Of a stretch of DNA of 64,000 nt, positions 32,567 through 42,725 are shown piece by piece; within the stretch, counting starts at the first letter, position 1, and each line of letters opens with the position of its first letter. A program made the position numbers and the translations under genes. The notes below the pieces were generated by a model, which had not been told where the DNA came from, made no database searches, and worked only from the letters and a program-made list of their open reading frames with translations. The stretch comes from Mycolicibacterium phocaicum (GTDB lineage Bacteria; Actinomycetota; Actinomycetes; Mycobacteriales; Mycobacteriaceae): positions 2,604,001 through 2,668,000 of the forward strand of contig NZ_AP022616.1 in assembly GCF_010731115.1 (NCBI RefSeq). The letters run 5' to 3'.

Positions 32567-33295
32567 ATGCGGGTGACGGTGTTCAGCGGTGCGGGAATGT
32601 CCGCCGACAGTGGCGTGCCGACCTTCCGGGATGCCGAGACCGGCCTGTGGGCCAACACCGACCCCTACGAAATTTCCAGCTCGGACGCCTGGCGCCGCCA
32701 CCCCGAGCGAGTGTTCGCCTGGTATCTGTGGCGCCATCACATGATGGGCAATGTATCCCCGAATGACGGGCACCGCGCGGTCGCCGCGTGGCAGGACTAC
32801 ACCGAGGTCGACATCGTCACCCAGAACATCGACAACCTGCATGAGCGGGCCGGCAGCACACGGGTCCATCATCTGCACGGCAGCCTGTTCCACTTCCACT
32901 GCGACAGTTGCAAAGCCGAATTCGAAGGTACGTTGCCGCCGATGCCGGAGCCCGAGATCGCCATCGAACCGCCGGAGTGCTACTGCGGCGGCTTGGTGCG
33001 GCCCAATGTGGTCTGGTTCGGCGAGAACCTGCCCTCCGACGCGTGGAACAACTCCGTCGCCGCGGTCAGCGCGGCCGACCTGGTCATCACCGTCGGTACG
33101 TCGTCGGTGGTGTACCCGGCGGCGTCATTGCCGGAAGCCGCGGTGCAGCAGGGCATTCCGGTCATCGAGGTGAACCCGAAGCCGACCCCGTTCTCGGATC
33201 AGGCCACGGTATCCCTGCGCGAAACCGCGGCCACCGCGCTGCCGACGCTGTTGCAGCGGTTGCCCGAACTGCTGCCGACGATCAAGCAGGCCTGA
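32567..33295 (+). CDS. cobB: NAD-dependent protein deacylase (sirtuin, CobB-like)
   Basis: A class III sirtuin of 242 aa, Rv1151c-like. GAGMSADSG is at residues 8-16, [12 protein letters not shown] (N87, D89) binds NAD, H104 in LHGS is the catalytic base, and zinc ligands are C112, C115, C138 and C140. Tyr53 and Arg56 (YLWR) give the desuccinylase/demalonylase signature. ATG 32567 lies close to the divergent GntR start. The 3' end overlaps the methyltransferase gene by 14 bp on the opposite strand. Confidence 0.95.
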   Translation: MRVTVFSGAGMSADSGVPTFRDAETGLWANTDPYEISSSDAWRRHPERVFAWYLWRHHMMGNVSPNDGHRAVAAWQDYTEVDIVTQNIDNLHERAGSTRVHHLHGSLFHFHCDSCKAEFEGTLPPMPEPEIAIEPPECYCGGLVRPNVVWFGENLPSDAWNNSVAAVSAADLVITVGTSSVVYPAASLPEAAVQQGIPVIEVNPKPTPFSDQATVSLRETAATALPTLLQRLPELLPTIKQA

Positions 33296-33911
33296 CGGCG
33301 CGGCCCAGCGCCACCTCGGCCAGCGGCACCCAGCCCGGCAGCATCAGCACGCGCCGGGCATCCGAAACCTCGAAACCCGCACCGACGATGCTCTGCTCGG
33401 TTTCCCGGTGTGCGTGACAGTTGCCGGAAATCTTGGGCCAGAACGTCGAATCCAGGAAGCGCTGCACCCGGCCCCGCACCCCGCCGCTGGCGACGTGCTC
33501 GAAGTAGCGCAGCTCACCACCGGGCTCGAGCCGTGAATACACCTGCCGCAGCACACTTTCCGGCTGGTCGACCGAGCACAGCACCAGGGAGCACACCACG
33601 GCGTCGAAAAGATCGGCGCCGTCGAAGTTCTCGACGGTCTCGGTGCGGACCGTCACCGGCACCGGCGCGGTCAGTGCCGCCTTCCGGGCCAGCGGCGCCA
33701 GCCGGACCTCCGGCTCGACGGCCACCACCTCGGTCACGGTGTCCGGATAGAACGCGAAGTTGGTTCCGGTTCCGGCACCGATCTCCAGCACCCGGCCGCG
33801 GAGCCCGGCCAGATTCTCCTGCCGCAGCCTGGTCATGAACTTGCGCTCGCGCGACGACATCGCGATCCACATGCGAGCGAAGAACGGGTTGTCCACCGAA
33901 GTGTCGGTCAT
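33282..33911 (-). CDS. Class I SAM-dependent methyltransferase (Rv1147-like)
   Basis: A Rossmann-like methyltransferase of 209 aa. Motif I VLEIGAGTGTNFAFYP is at about residues 41-56, the acidic loop VVAVEPEVRL follows, and VVCSLVLCSVDQPESVL is motif IV/V. The substrate may be a phospholipid or phenolic compound; the family is not resolved further. ATG 33911 lies 2 bp after the TetR stop, so it is the last gene of the mmpL-tetR-methyltransferase operon. Confidence 0.88.
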   Translation of the reverse strand: MTDTSVDNPFFARMWIAMSSRERKFMTRLRQENLAGLRGRVLEIGAGTGTNFAFYPDTVTEVVAVEPEVRLAPLARKAALTAPVPVTVRTETVENFDGADLFDAVVCSLVLCSVDQPESVLRQVYSRLEPGGELRYFEHVASGGVRGRVQRFLDSTFWPKISGNCHAHRETEQSIVGAGFEVSDARRVLMLPGWVPLAEVALGRAVRPA

Positions 33912-33913
33912 CG

Positions 33914-34582
33914 TCAGGAACCTTTCAATCGCTCGACCAGCTGTTGCGGGGCCACATCCGGTCCGCCCAGTCCTCTCACCATGCCACCGAGGCACGCGGC
34001 GCTGAGCACCCGGTCCGCGAACTCCTCGACATCGCCGAACGGCAGATACGGCCGCGAGATGAACAACGCCGCCAGACCATGCGCGACCGTCCACAACCCG
34101 AGCGCCGTCACTGTCACGTCGCCGGCCGGATAGCCGCCCTCGTCCATCAGGGCCTGTACCGAATCCCGCATGTGCACGAACGCCGCGGTGTTCAGGGCCT
34201 GGTCCACGTCGCTGTCCGGATGGCCCTCGGACATCATGGCGATCCGGTAGAGCTCGGGGTTCTGGCGGGCGAAGCGGACGTACGCCAGCCCTTGCGCGCG
34301 TAGCCGGTCGATGGTCGTCGGTTGCTCGGCAGCCACCTGCTGCATCACGTCGTCCAGTCGCTCGAAGTACCGGCCGCACACCGCGTCCAGCAAGGCGTCC
34401 TTGTCGGCGAAATGCAGGTAGATCGATGGCGGCGTCACGCCCACCTGCTGTGAGACCGACCGGATGGACACCTCCTTGGCGCTACCCGTCTCCAGCAGTA
34501 ATTCTGTTGCCACGTCGAGGATTTCGTCACGGAGCTGGTCGCCGGCCCCGCGGGGGGAACGACGCCGTCTGGCCGCCGTCAT
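33914..34582 (-). CDS. TetR-family transcriptional regulator
   Basis: A 222-aa TetR regulator: N-terminal HTH (DEILDVATELLLETGSAKEV, QQVGVTPPSIYLHFADKDAL) and a variable C-terminal ligand domain (residues 80-215). ATG 34582 is preferred because it overlaps the mmpL stop as ATGA, showing translational coupling; an ATG at 34594 is also possible. It is likely to bind the 17-bp palindrome at 36822-36838 in front of mmpL, that is, to control its own operon. Confidence 0.9.
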   Translation of the reverse strand: MTAARRRRSPRGAGDQLRDEILDVATELLLETGSAKEVSIRSVSQQVGVTPPSIYLHFADKDALLDAVCGRYFERLDDVMQQVAAEQPTTIDRLRAQGLAYVRFARQNPELYRIAMMSEGHPDSDVDQALNTAAFVHMRDSVQALMDEGGYPAGDVTVTALGLWTVAHGLAALFISRPYLPFGDVEEFADRVLSAACLGGMVRGLGGPDVAPQQLVERLKGS

Positions 34583-36795
34583 CGTGCGCCGCATGCCGAC
34601 GGCTCGGGCACCGATTCATTGATGCCGATGCGCTTGTGCAGCCGGGCCAGCGGCGCCGGCGCCCACCAGTTCCACCGCCCCATGAGGTGCATGAAGGCCG
34701 GTACCAGCACCGTCCGCACCAGGGTGGCATCGACCAGGACGGCAATGGTCAGGCCGAGCCCGAACATCCGCATGAACGACACCTCGGCAGCGATCAGCGC
34801 GCCGAACGAAATCGACATCACCAGAGCCGCCGCGGTGATCACCCGGCCGGTGTGGGCCAGGCCGAGAGCGACGCTCTCGTCGTTGTCCTGTTCCACGAGC
34901 CAGAACTCACGGATGCGGGCGACCAGGAACACCTCGTAGTCCATCGACAAACCGAACGCGATACAGAACAACAGCACCGGCATGTTGGACGCCAACGTCC
35001 CGGTCGCGGTGGTGCCGAGCGCGCCGAGGTGACCGTCCTGGAAAATCCAGACCAGCGCGCCGAATGCCGCAGTAAGCGAAAGAACGTTGAGCACAACGGC
35101 TTTCACCGGCAGGACCACGCTGCCGGTGAGCAGGAACAGCAGCCCGAGCGTGATGACGGCGATGACGGCCAGCACCCATGGCAGCCGGTCGGTGACGGCC
35201 TGCACGCTGTCGTGACTTATCTGCGCGACACCCGCCAACTGCACGAGTCGCCCGTCCGGTCCCCGAACGGCGTGCACCGCATCGAGCTGCGCCTGAGACG
35301 CGTCCGAGAACAGCGGCGCGCTGCTGCCGATCGTCAGGAAGGCGCTGCCGTCGACGATCGCCGCGCCGGGACCAGCCGGCCCCACTTTCCGGCCGCCGGC
35401 GAAAGTGCCGGTGGGAGAAGTCACTTCGGTGACGGCAGTGACGCGTGAGAGGTCGGCGGCGTACGTATCGAAGGCTGTCGGGCTCAGCCCGACGGCGTCG
35501 GGAATGACGGCCGTGATGTCGGTGGCGGAGTTGTTGGCGAAGTCATTGCGCAGCTGGTCCCCCAGTTGGTGTGCCGACGCCGTGGTCGGCAGCACCCGCT
35601 CGTCAGGGAATCCCCATTTCGCGCCGAGGAACGGCGCACCCAGCACCAGCAGCAGCGCGACGACGGCCAGACCGGCCGACACCGAGCGGCGCATCACCGC
35701 CTTGGCGGCGCGGTACCAGAACAACTCCTGCACAGGTTTGGGCGTGGTGTCGCGCCGGAACAGACGCGGCAGGCTGAGGGCGTCGAGCCGGTCGCCGAGC
35801 AGCCAGATGGCGGCCGGGGTGACGATCACCGCGGCCGCGGCGGCGAACGCGACCGTCGCGATGCCGGCGTAGGCGATGGACGTGAGGAAGTACATCGGGA
35901 AGATCAGCATCGCGGCCATCGAGAGCCCGACGGTGATCGCGGAGAACAACACGGTGCGGCCGGCGGTGACCATGGTGCGGATCAGCGCCCGGTCCCGGGG
36001 CTGTCCCTCGGCCACCTCGTCGCGGTAGCGGCTGATGATCAGCAATGTGTAGTCGATGGCTAGGGCCAGCCCGAGGGCCGTCGCCACGTTCAGCGCGAAC
36101 ACCGACACGTCGGTGAAGAACGTGATGGTGCGCAGCACCGCGAGCGTGCCGGTCATCGCCAATCCGCCGACCAGGATCGGCAGCGCCGCGGCGACCAGTC
36201 CCCCGAACACCCACACCAGCACCAGGAAGCTGAGCGGCACCGCGATGGACTCCATCAGCAGCAGGTCGTGTTCGGTCTGGGTGTTGATCTGCGAGTAGAT
36301 GATCGCCCCGCCACCGGCCTTGACGGTGACGCCGGGCCGGTCGTGGACGACCTGGTCGGCGAGTTCCTGGGCGTATCTCTGCGCATTGTTCTCGCCGCCG
36401 TTCATGCCGGCCACGATCAGCCCGGACTTGCCGTCCTTGCTGATGAGTTCTCCGGCCACGGCCGGTGGCACGGTCCAGGCCGACGACACATAGGCGACGT
36501 GGGGCGAGGCCTTCAAATGGTCGACGATGTCGCGGGCGGCCGCCGAGGCAGCCGGCCCGTGCACCCCGTCAGGCGCGGTGAGGGTAACCAGCATCGGCAT
36601 GTCGCCCTGATGGAACTTGGTGGCCAGCAGCCGGCTCGCTTGCGACGACTCGGACTTCGGGTCTTGGAAACCGCCCGCGGGCAGGGTCTTGACGACCGGG
36701 ACGCCGAAGATCGCCGCGGCGATCAGGACCAGCCCCGCCACCGCCAGGATTCTCTTCGGCGCGGCGATGGCCAGCAACGCGATGCGGTTCAGCAT
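34579..36795 (-). CDS. MmpL-family RND transporter (mmpL13-like)
   Basis: A 738-aa RND-superfamily lipid/drug transporter of the MmpL/MMPL type. Two six-span bundles are separated by large loops; TM1 starts at residue 12 with IAAPKRILAVAGLVLIAAA, and the second bundle shows FLLTGSVVLPVKAVVLNVLS and MPVLLFCIAFGLSMDYEVFLVARI. This position next to the Rv1147-like gene corresponds to mmpL13, which is split into two parts in M. tuberculosis, while here it is a single intact frame. ATG 36795 follows AGAAGGGGA by about 6 nt. Confidence 0.92.
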   Translation of the reverse strand: MLNRIALLAIAAPKRILAVAGLVLIAAAIFGVPVVKTLPAGGFQDPKSESSQASRLLATKFHQGDMPMLVTLTAPDGVHGPAASAAARDIVDHLKASPHVAYVSSAWTVPPAVAGELISKDGKSGLIVAGMNGGENNAQRYAQELADQVVHDRPGVTVKAGGGAIIYSQINTQTEHDLLLMESIAVPLSFLVLVWVFGGLVAAALPILVGGLAMTGTLAVLRTITFFTDVSVFALNVATALGLALAIDYTLLIISRYRDEVAEGQPRDRALIRTMVTAGRTVLFSAITVGLSMAAMLIFPMYFLTSIAYAGIATVAFAAAAAVIVTPAAIWLLGDRLDALSLPRLFRRDTTPKPVQELFWYRAAKAVMRRSVSAGLAVVALLLVLGAPFLGAKWGFPDERVLPTTASAHQLGDQLRNDFANNSATDITAVIPDAVGLSPTAFDTYAADLSRVTAVTEVTSPTGTFAGGRKVGPAGPGAAIVDGSAFLTIGSSAPLFSDASQAQLDAVHAVRGPDGRLVQLAGVAQISHDSVQAVTDRLPWVLAVIAVITLGLLFLLTGSVVLPVKAVVLNVLSLTAAFGALVWIFQDGHLGALGTTATGTLASNMPVLLFCIAFGLSMDYEVFLVARIREFWLVEQDNDESVALGLAHTGRVITAAALVMSISFGALIAAEVSFMRMFGLGLTIAVLVDATLVRTVLVPAFMHLMGRWNWWAPAPLARLHKRIGINESVPEPSACGAR

Positions 36796-36821
36796 GCAGT
36801 CCCCTTCTGCTAACACCGCTA

Positions 36822-36838
36822 AGTTATCGCCGATAACT
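36822..36838. promoter_or_regulatory. 17-bp perfect palindromic operator upstream of mmpL
   Basis: AGTTATCG-C-CGATAACT, perfect arms of 8 bp. It lies 27 bp before the mmpL start and is the best candidate operator for the TetR protein encoded in the same operon. Confidence 0.8.
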
Positions 36839-37131
36839 CAGGCTTGTCAATGCTCACTCACCCTGGTCACGAGATATATTGACGTCTGGTTCACGCCGCC
36901 GACCAGCCGTTACCGAAGTGACCGTCATCATGTTTGCTACTGGCCAGTGAACCAACGCGCGATCAGGAGCCCTGTCAGCACATCAAGATCACCTGCGACC
37001 TTGCGGAATGTGAGCTACCCACGGGTCACTTAGGGGTCGGAGTAGGCCAACCTACCCAGCGGTAAGAATTGCCAACGTTTTCCGAATCGTGACTCAATGA
37101 TTTCTTAATAGCGACCCATAGCCTCATAGAC
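36839..37131. other. Non-coding gap of about 290 bp
   Basis: No protein gene is supported. The region is AT-richer than average (TATATTGACG near 36872, TTTCTTAATAG near 37100) and should hold the promoters for mmpL (minus) and for the small gene at 37132 (plus). No repeat was found. Confidence 0.5.
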
Positions 37132-37254
37132 ATGTGGATCGACGACACCAACGCAGATGTCATCAAAGTAGATTTCGATGCCCTGTACCACGGGGACGTC
37201 CTGATCGAGGGTGACACGTCCGAGCAGTTCCCCGACCTCGCCGAGGCTGTCTGA
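37132..37254 (+). CDS. Small acidic protein, 40 aa
   Basis: ATG 37132 to TGA 37254 encodes MWIDDTNADVIKVDFDALYH... ending FPDLAEAV, very acidic (about 11 Asp/Glu) with only one basic Lys. TAGCCT (37119-37124) with a 7-nt spacer before the ATG predicts a leaderless mRNA, and a strong intrinsic terminator lies at 37356. It is thus a compact single-gene transcript of about 260 nt. I do not recognise the family. A role as a peptide or small adaptor is conceivable; the downstream 100 nt are also hairpin-rich and could be a small RNA. Confidence 0.55.
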   Translation: MWIDDTNADVIKVDFDALYHGDVLIEGDTSEQFPDLAEAV

Positions 37255-37355
37255 TTCCGCGGGTTCACCCGCGAGTCTGACGCCGCGCCGAGGCGCGACG
37301 CCCGTGCACTGAAATCGCGTGCACGCAGGGACTCGCTGGGGTGATCACCAGCGTC

Positions 37356-37388
37356 AAAGCCACCGACCGTCACGGTCGGTGGCTTTTT
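37356..37388 (+). terminator. Intrinsic terminator after the 40-aa gene
   Basis: AAAGCCACCGACCG pairs with CGGTCGGTGGCTTT over a 3-nt loop (37356-37386), with T-rich GTGT following. The sequence between 37255 and 37355 also contains CGCGGGTTCACCCGCG (about 37259-37274) and GTGCAC...GTGCAC arms near 37305-37325. Confidence 0.85.
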
Positions 37389-37426
37389 GTGTGTCTGGGC
37401 TCAGGTCCCACTGACGCGGCAGACAC

Positions 37427-38572
37427 CTACAGCCCCAGGTCGCGACCGATGACCTCACGCATGATCTCGTTCGAGCCCGCCCAGATTTTGGTGACGCGGG
37501 CGTCCTTCCAGGCCCGGGCGACCCGGTACTCGTTCATGAAGCCGTAGCCACCGTGGATCTGGACGCAGTTGTCCAGGATTTCGTTCTGCACCACCGAACT
37601 CCAGTACTTGGCCTTCGCCGCGTCGACGGCGGTCAACTCACCGCTCAGGTGCGCCACCACGCAGTTGTCGACATAGGCCTGCGCCACATCGAGTTTGGTG
37701 ACCATGTCAGCGAGAAGGAATTTGTTCCACTGCAGGGAGCCGATGGCCTGGCCGAACGCCTTGCGCTCCTTGGCGTACTCGACGGTGTCCTCCAGAATCC
37801 GCCGGACGTGGGCGAGGTTGGCCACCGCGACGCTGATCCGCTCCTGGGGCAGCAGCGTCATCATGTGGATGAAGCCCCGATCGACCTCACCGATGACCGC
37901 CGACTCGTCGACCCGGACGTCTTCGAAGAACAGCTCCGCGGTGTCCGCTTCGGGCTGGCCGACCTTGTCCAGCTTGCGCCCGCGCGTGAACCCCGGCATG
38001 CCCGTTTCGACAGCGAACAGAGTGATGCCCTTGGAACCCTTTTCCGGCGCGGTTCTCGAGGCGACGATCACCATGTCGGCCTGGGTCCCGTTGGTGATGA
38101 ACGTCTTTGAACCGTTGATGACGTAGCTGGAACCATCCTTGACCGCGGTGGTCTTCAACGCGGCCAGATCCGATCCACCGGACGGTTCGGTCATCCCGAT
38201 GGCGGTGATCATCTCGCCGGTGCAGAACTTCGGTAGCCACCGCCGCTTCTGTTCCTCGGTGGTCAGCGTGACCAGATATGGTGCGGCACAGTCGTAGTGG
38301 ATGGTGAACGCCGACGCGGCGGCGGCGCTGGAACGCGAAAGCTCTTCACACAGAACGGTATTGAAGCGGTAGTCCCCCGCGGCGCTGCCGCCGTACTCTT
38401 CGGGCACCTCGAGCCCCAGATACCCATTGCGGCCGGCTTCCAGCCACACCTCACGGTCGATGTAGCGCTGCTCGATGAATTTGTCTTCATTCGGCTCGAT
38501 ATGGCGAGAGACGAATTCGCGCACCGAGGCGCGGAAGTCGTCGTGATCTACCTCGAACAAGCTGCGCTGCAT
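37427..38572 (-). CDS. Acyl-CoA dehydrogenase (FadE-type)
   Basis: FAD-dependent acyl-CoA dehydrogenase, 381 aa. Signature stretches are IGMTEPSGGSDLAALKT (FAD/substrate loop), INGSKTFITNG, and the C-terminal QIHGGYGFMNEYRVARAWKDAR and IWAGSNEIMREVIGRDL. The usual catalytic Glu region near 370 is present in the family layout. AAGGA lies 6 nt upstream of ATG 38572. It follows a hairpin that ends the previous operon, so it is its own transcription unit. The substrate chain length is unknown. Confidence 0.92.
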   Translation of the reverse strand: MQRSLFEVDHDDFRASVREFVSRHIEPNEDKFIEQRYIDREVWLEAGRNGYLGLEVPEEYGGSAAGDYRFNTVLCEELSRSSAAAASAFTIHYDCAAPYLVTLTTEEQKRRWLPKFCTGEMITAIGMTEPSGGSDLAALKTTAVKDGSSYVINGSKTFITNGTQADMVIVASRTAPEKGSKGITLFAVETGMPGFTRGRKLDKVGQPEADTAELFFEDVRVDESAVIGEVDRGFIHMMTLLPQERISVAVANLAHVRRILEDTVEYAKERKAFGQAIGSLQWNKFLLADMVTKLDVAQAYVDNCVVAHLSGELTAVDAAKAKYWSSVVQNEILDNCVQIHGGYGFMNEYRVARAWKDARVTKIWAGSNEIMREVIGRDLGL

Positions 38573-38641
38573 ATCAAAGTCCTTAACGCGGGCCGGGTCG
38601 CTTACGGCCAAAAGCTACCCGGCTACCGGCTGCCGAATGCA

Positions 38642-38677
38642 CTGAGGGCTGTGACTCCCCCAAGTCACAGCCCTCAG
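38642..38677. terminator. 15-bp perfect hairpin after the nitronate-monooxygenase gene
   Basis: CTGAGGGCTGTGACT (38642-38656) and its inverse at 38663-38677, with a 6-nt loop. It lies 16 bp past the stop of the gene ending at 38693 and probably terminates that operon. Confidence 0.75.
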
Positions 38678-38692
38678 CGCACTTCGGTCGAA

Positions 38693-40460
<1,768 letters not shown>

Positions 40461-40500
40461 TGATGCAATTCCCTTCTTGTTACGGAAATCAGTGGGGCGC

Positions 40501-41595
40501 TCAGGCCCAGTCGCGCAGGACCGACTCGGTGTCGGAACCGGGCACACGAGGCGGCGTCGGAACGCCCGGCACGCTGCGGGAGAACCGCGGCGCGGGCATC
40601 GGCTCGAGGTTGCCGCCGTCTTCGGGCGAGAACCGGAAGAAGGTGTCGCGCTCGGCGATGTGCGGCTCGGTCTCGACCTCGGCGAAGCTCAGGACGGGGC
40701 TGACGCACGCGTCCGAGCCGGTGAACACCTTGGTCCAGTGGTCCCGGGTCTGCGCCTTGAAGGCAGCGGTGAAGATCTCGCGCAGCTCGGGCCAGCGGGC
40801 GACGTCGTTCTGGCCGGGCAGGGCCGCCGGGTCGAGTTCCAGCTTGGCCAGCAGCTCGGCGTAGAACTGCGGTTCGATGGAGCCGACGGCCATGTACTTG
40901 CCGTCGGCGGTCTCGTAGGTGTCGTAGTACGGCGCGCCGGTGTCGAGCATGTTGGTGCCGCGCTCGTCGCTCCACATGCCCTGCCGGCGGAAGCCCCACA
41001 TCATCTGCATGAGCACGCTGGAGCCGTCGACCATCGCGGCGTCTACCACCTGGCCCTTGCCGGAGGTCTGCCGCTCGAACAGCGCCGACAGGATGCCGAC
41101 CAGCAGGAACATCGACCCGCCACCGAAGTCGCCGGCCAGGTTCAGCGGCGGCACCGGACGTTCGCCCTTGCGGCCGACGGCATGCAGCAGGCCGTTGAGC
41201 GAGATGTAGTTGATGTCATGGCCGGCCTGCAGGGCGCGCGGGCCCGTCTGGCCCCAGCCCGTCATGCGGCCGTAGATCAGGCGCTCGTTGACCGCGGCAC
41301 AGTCCTCGGGGCCCAGGCCCAGCCGCTCGGTGACACCGGGGCGGAAGCCTTCGATGAGAACGTCGGCCTTCTTGATCAGGCTCAGGACCAGCTCGCGGCC
41401 TTCGTCGCTCTTCAGGTCGGCGGTGACGGACCGGCGGTTGCGCAGCATCGAGTCGCCGCTGGGCTTACCGGACTTGCTCGGGCGTTCCACGCGCACCACG
41501 TCGGCGCCCAGGTCACCCAGGATCATCGCCGCGTGCGGCCCGGGGCCGATGCCGGCCAACTCGACAACGCGCAGTCCCTGCAGTGGTCCAGCCAT
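40501..41595 (-). CDS. mcr: Alpha-methylacyl-CoA racemase
   Basis: A CoA-transferase family III fold racemase of 364 aa that interconverts (R)- and (S)-2-methylacyl-CoA so that branched fatty acids and cholesterol side chains can enter beta-oxidation. The catalytic pair His126 (in GHDINY) and Asp156 (in LAGDFGGGS) are at the same numbers as in the characterised M. tuberculosis Mcr (Rv1143). [11 protein letters not shown] and the N-terminal [17 protein letters not shown] are further landmarks. First gene of mcr-SDR-nitronate monooxygenase. Confidence 0.95.
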   Translation of the reverse strand: MAGPLQGLRVVELAGIGPGPHAAMILGDLGADVVRVERPSKSGKPSGDSMLRNRRSVTADLKSDEGRELVLSLIKKADVLIEGFRPGVTERLGLGPEDCAAVNERLIYGRMTGWGQTGPRALQAGHDINYISLNGLLHAVGRKGERPVPPLNLAGDFGGGSMFLLVGILSALFERQTSGKGQVVDAAMVDGSSVLMQMMWGFRRQGMWSDERGTNMLDTGAPYYDTYETADGKYMAVGSIEPQFYAELLAKLELDPAALPGQNDVARWPELREIFTAAFKAQTRDHWTKVFTGSDACVSPVLSFAEVETEPHIAERDTFFRFSPEDGGNLEPMPAPRFSRSVPGVPTPPRVPGSDTESVLRDWA

Positions 41596-41716
41596 CTAAA
41601 TGCACCTCTTGGTCGATCGGTTAGAGCCCAGTTCTATTGACCGCGACATAGCTTACTTGTATAACGAAGTCTGTCTAGTGCGGGCATCTGGCCCGCCCAT
41701 GAAACTGGGGTACTGA

Positions 41717-42508
41717 ATGACTTACACCGGATCCGACGATCTGACCGTCTCACTGGATGACGGCGTGTTGTCCGTGACGCTCAACCGGCCGGACACGCTG
41801 AACTCGCTGTCGCTGGGAATGCTCGAGCTTCTCGGCGACGCGGTGCTCCAGGCCGCGACCGATCCCGAGGTCAAGGTGGTCCGGCTGGGCGGCGCGGGCC
41901 GGGGCTTCTGCTCCGGCGCGGGCCTGAGTGCCGAAGACCAGGACGCCAAGCAATTCGATGCCGCCGCCGTGTTGAACGCCGCCAACCGCGCCGTCGCGGC
42001 GCTGGTGAGCCTGCCCAAGCCCGCGGTCGCGGTGGTGCACGGCGTCGCCGCCGGCGTCGGGGTGTCGCTGGCCCTCGGGTGCGACATCGTCCTGGCGTCG
42101 GAGAAGTCGTCGTTCCTGTTGGCGTTCACCAAGATCGGTCTGATGCCCGACGGCGGCGCCTCGGCTCTGGTCGCCGCCTCGATCGGCCGGGCCCGGGCGA
42201 TGCGGATGGCCCTGTTGGCCGAGAAGCTGCCGGCGTCCGAGGCTCTCGCCGCCGGCCTGGTGAGTTCCGTCCACGCCGCCGATGAACTCGACGCCGAGGT
42301 CGACCGCGTGCTGGCGACGCTCAAGTCCGGCCCGGCCGTGGCCCTGCGCAAGACCAAGCAGGCCATCAACGACGCCACCCTGACCGAGCTGAACAACACG
42401 TTCGCCCGTGAAACCGCCGGGCAGATCCAGCTTTTGCACGCCGCCGACTTCCGCGAGGGCGTGGCGTCCTTCCAGCAGCGGCGGACTCCCGTCTACTCGG
42501 ACGTGTAG
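41717..42508 (+). CDS. Enoyl-CoA hydratase/isomerase
   Basis: A crotonase-fold enzyme of 263 aa (EchA10/11-like by neighbourhood). The oxyanion-hole motifs are FCSGAGLS (about residues 62-69) and VHGVAAGVGVSLALGCDIV (about 105-123). The position of the usual first catalytic Glu is not clearly conserved, while Asp in LMPDGGAS is present, so isomerase activity is possible. It is divergent from mcr across 121 bp that should hold both promoters; AAACTGGGG precedes the ATG. Confidence 0.9.
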   Translation: MTYTGSDDLTVSLDDGVLSVTLNRPDTLNSLSLGMLELLGDAVLQAATDPEVKVVRLGGAGRGFCSGAGLSAEDQDAKQFDAAAVLNAANRAVAALVSLPKPAVAVVHGVAAGVGVSLALGCDIVLASEKSSFLLAFTKIGLMPDGGASALVAASIGRARAMRMALLAEKLPASEALAAGLVSSVHAADELDAEVDRVLATLKSGPAVALRKTKQAINDATLTELNNTFARETAGQIQLLHAADFREGVASFQQRRTPVYSDV

Positions 42509-42523
42509 CGAACGGGTCCACAC

Positions 42524-42584
42524 CACGAGCGTGCAAACAGATCACCAGATCCGCGGTTGACGCGCTCTGATTGCACAGTCGCGG
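42524..42584. repeat. Interspersed imperfect palindrome, family A copy 3
   Basis: CACGAGCGTGC at left, GCACAGTCGCGG at right, with AGATCCGCGG in the core. Diverged relative to the other copies and followed after about 20 bp by copy 4. Confidence 0.6.
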
Positions 42585-42603
42585 GATCATGCGTTTCGAC
42601 GGG

Positions 42604-42666
42604 TTCGCGAGTGTGCAACCAGGGCCTCGATTTCGCGGATCCGGTGATCTGGTTGCACATTCGTGG
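42604..42666. repeat. Interspersed imperfect palindrome, family A copy 4
   Basis: TTCGCGAGTGTGC at left, GCACATTCGTGG at right, core GATTTCGCGGATCCGG identical over 16 bases to copy 1 (5285). Inner arms CAGGGC...GATCTGG vary. Copies 3 and 4 fill the 217-bp gap before the MFS gene. Confidence 0.7.
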
Positions 42667-42725
42667 CAGTGACTCATACCGACGTACGCCCGGAAATCGC
42701 TTGACGGGCGCGGGACCATGGACTG

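Noticed and set aside
41620..41640. TAGAGCCCAGTTCTA in the mcr/echA promoter as a KstR box
   Set aside because: It has one extra base compared with the KstR consensus TNNAACNNGTTNNA and lacks the AAC half-site, so it is not counted.
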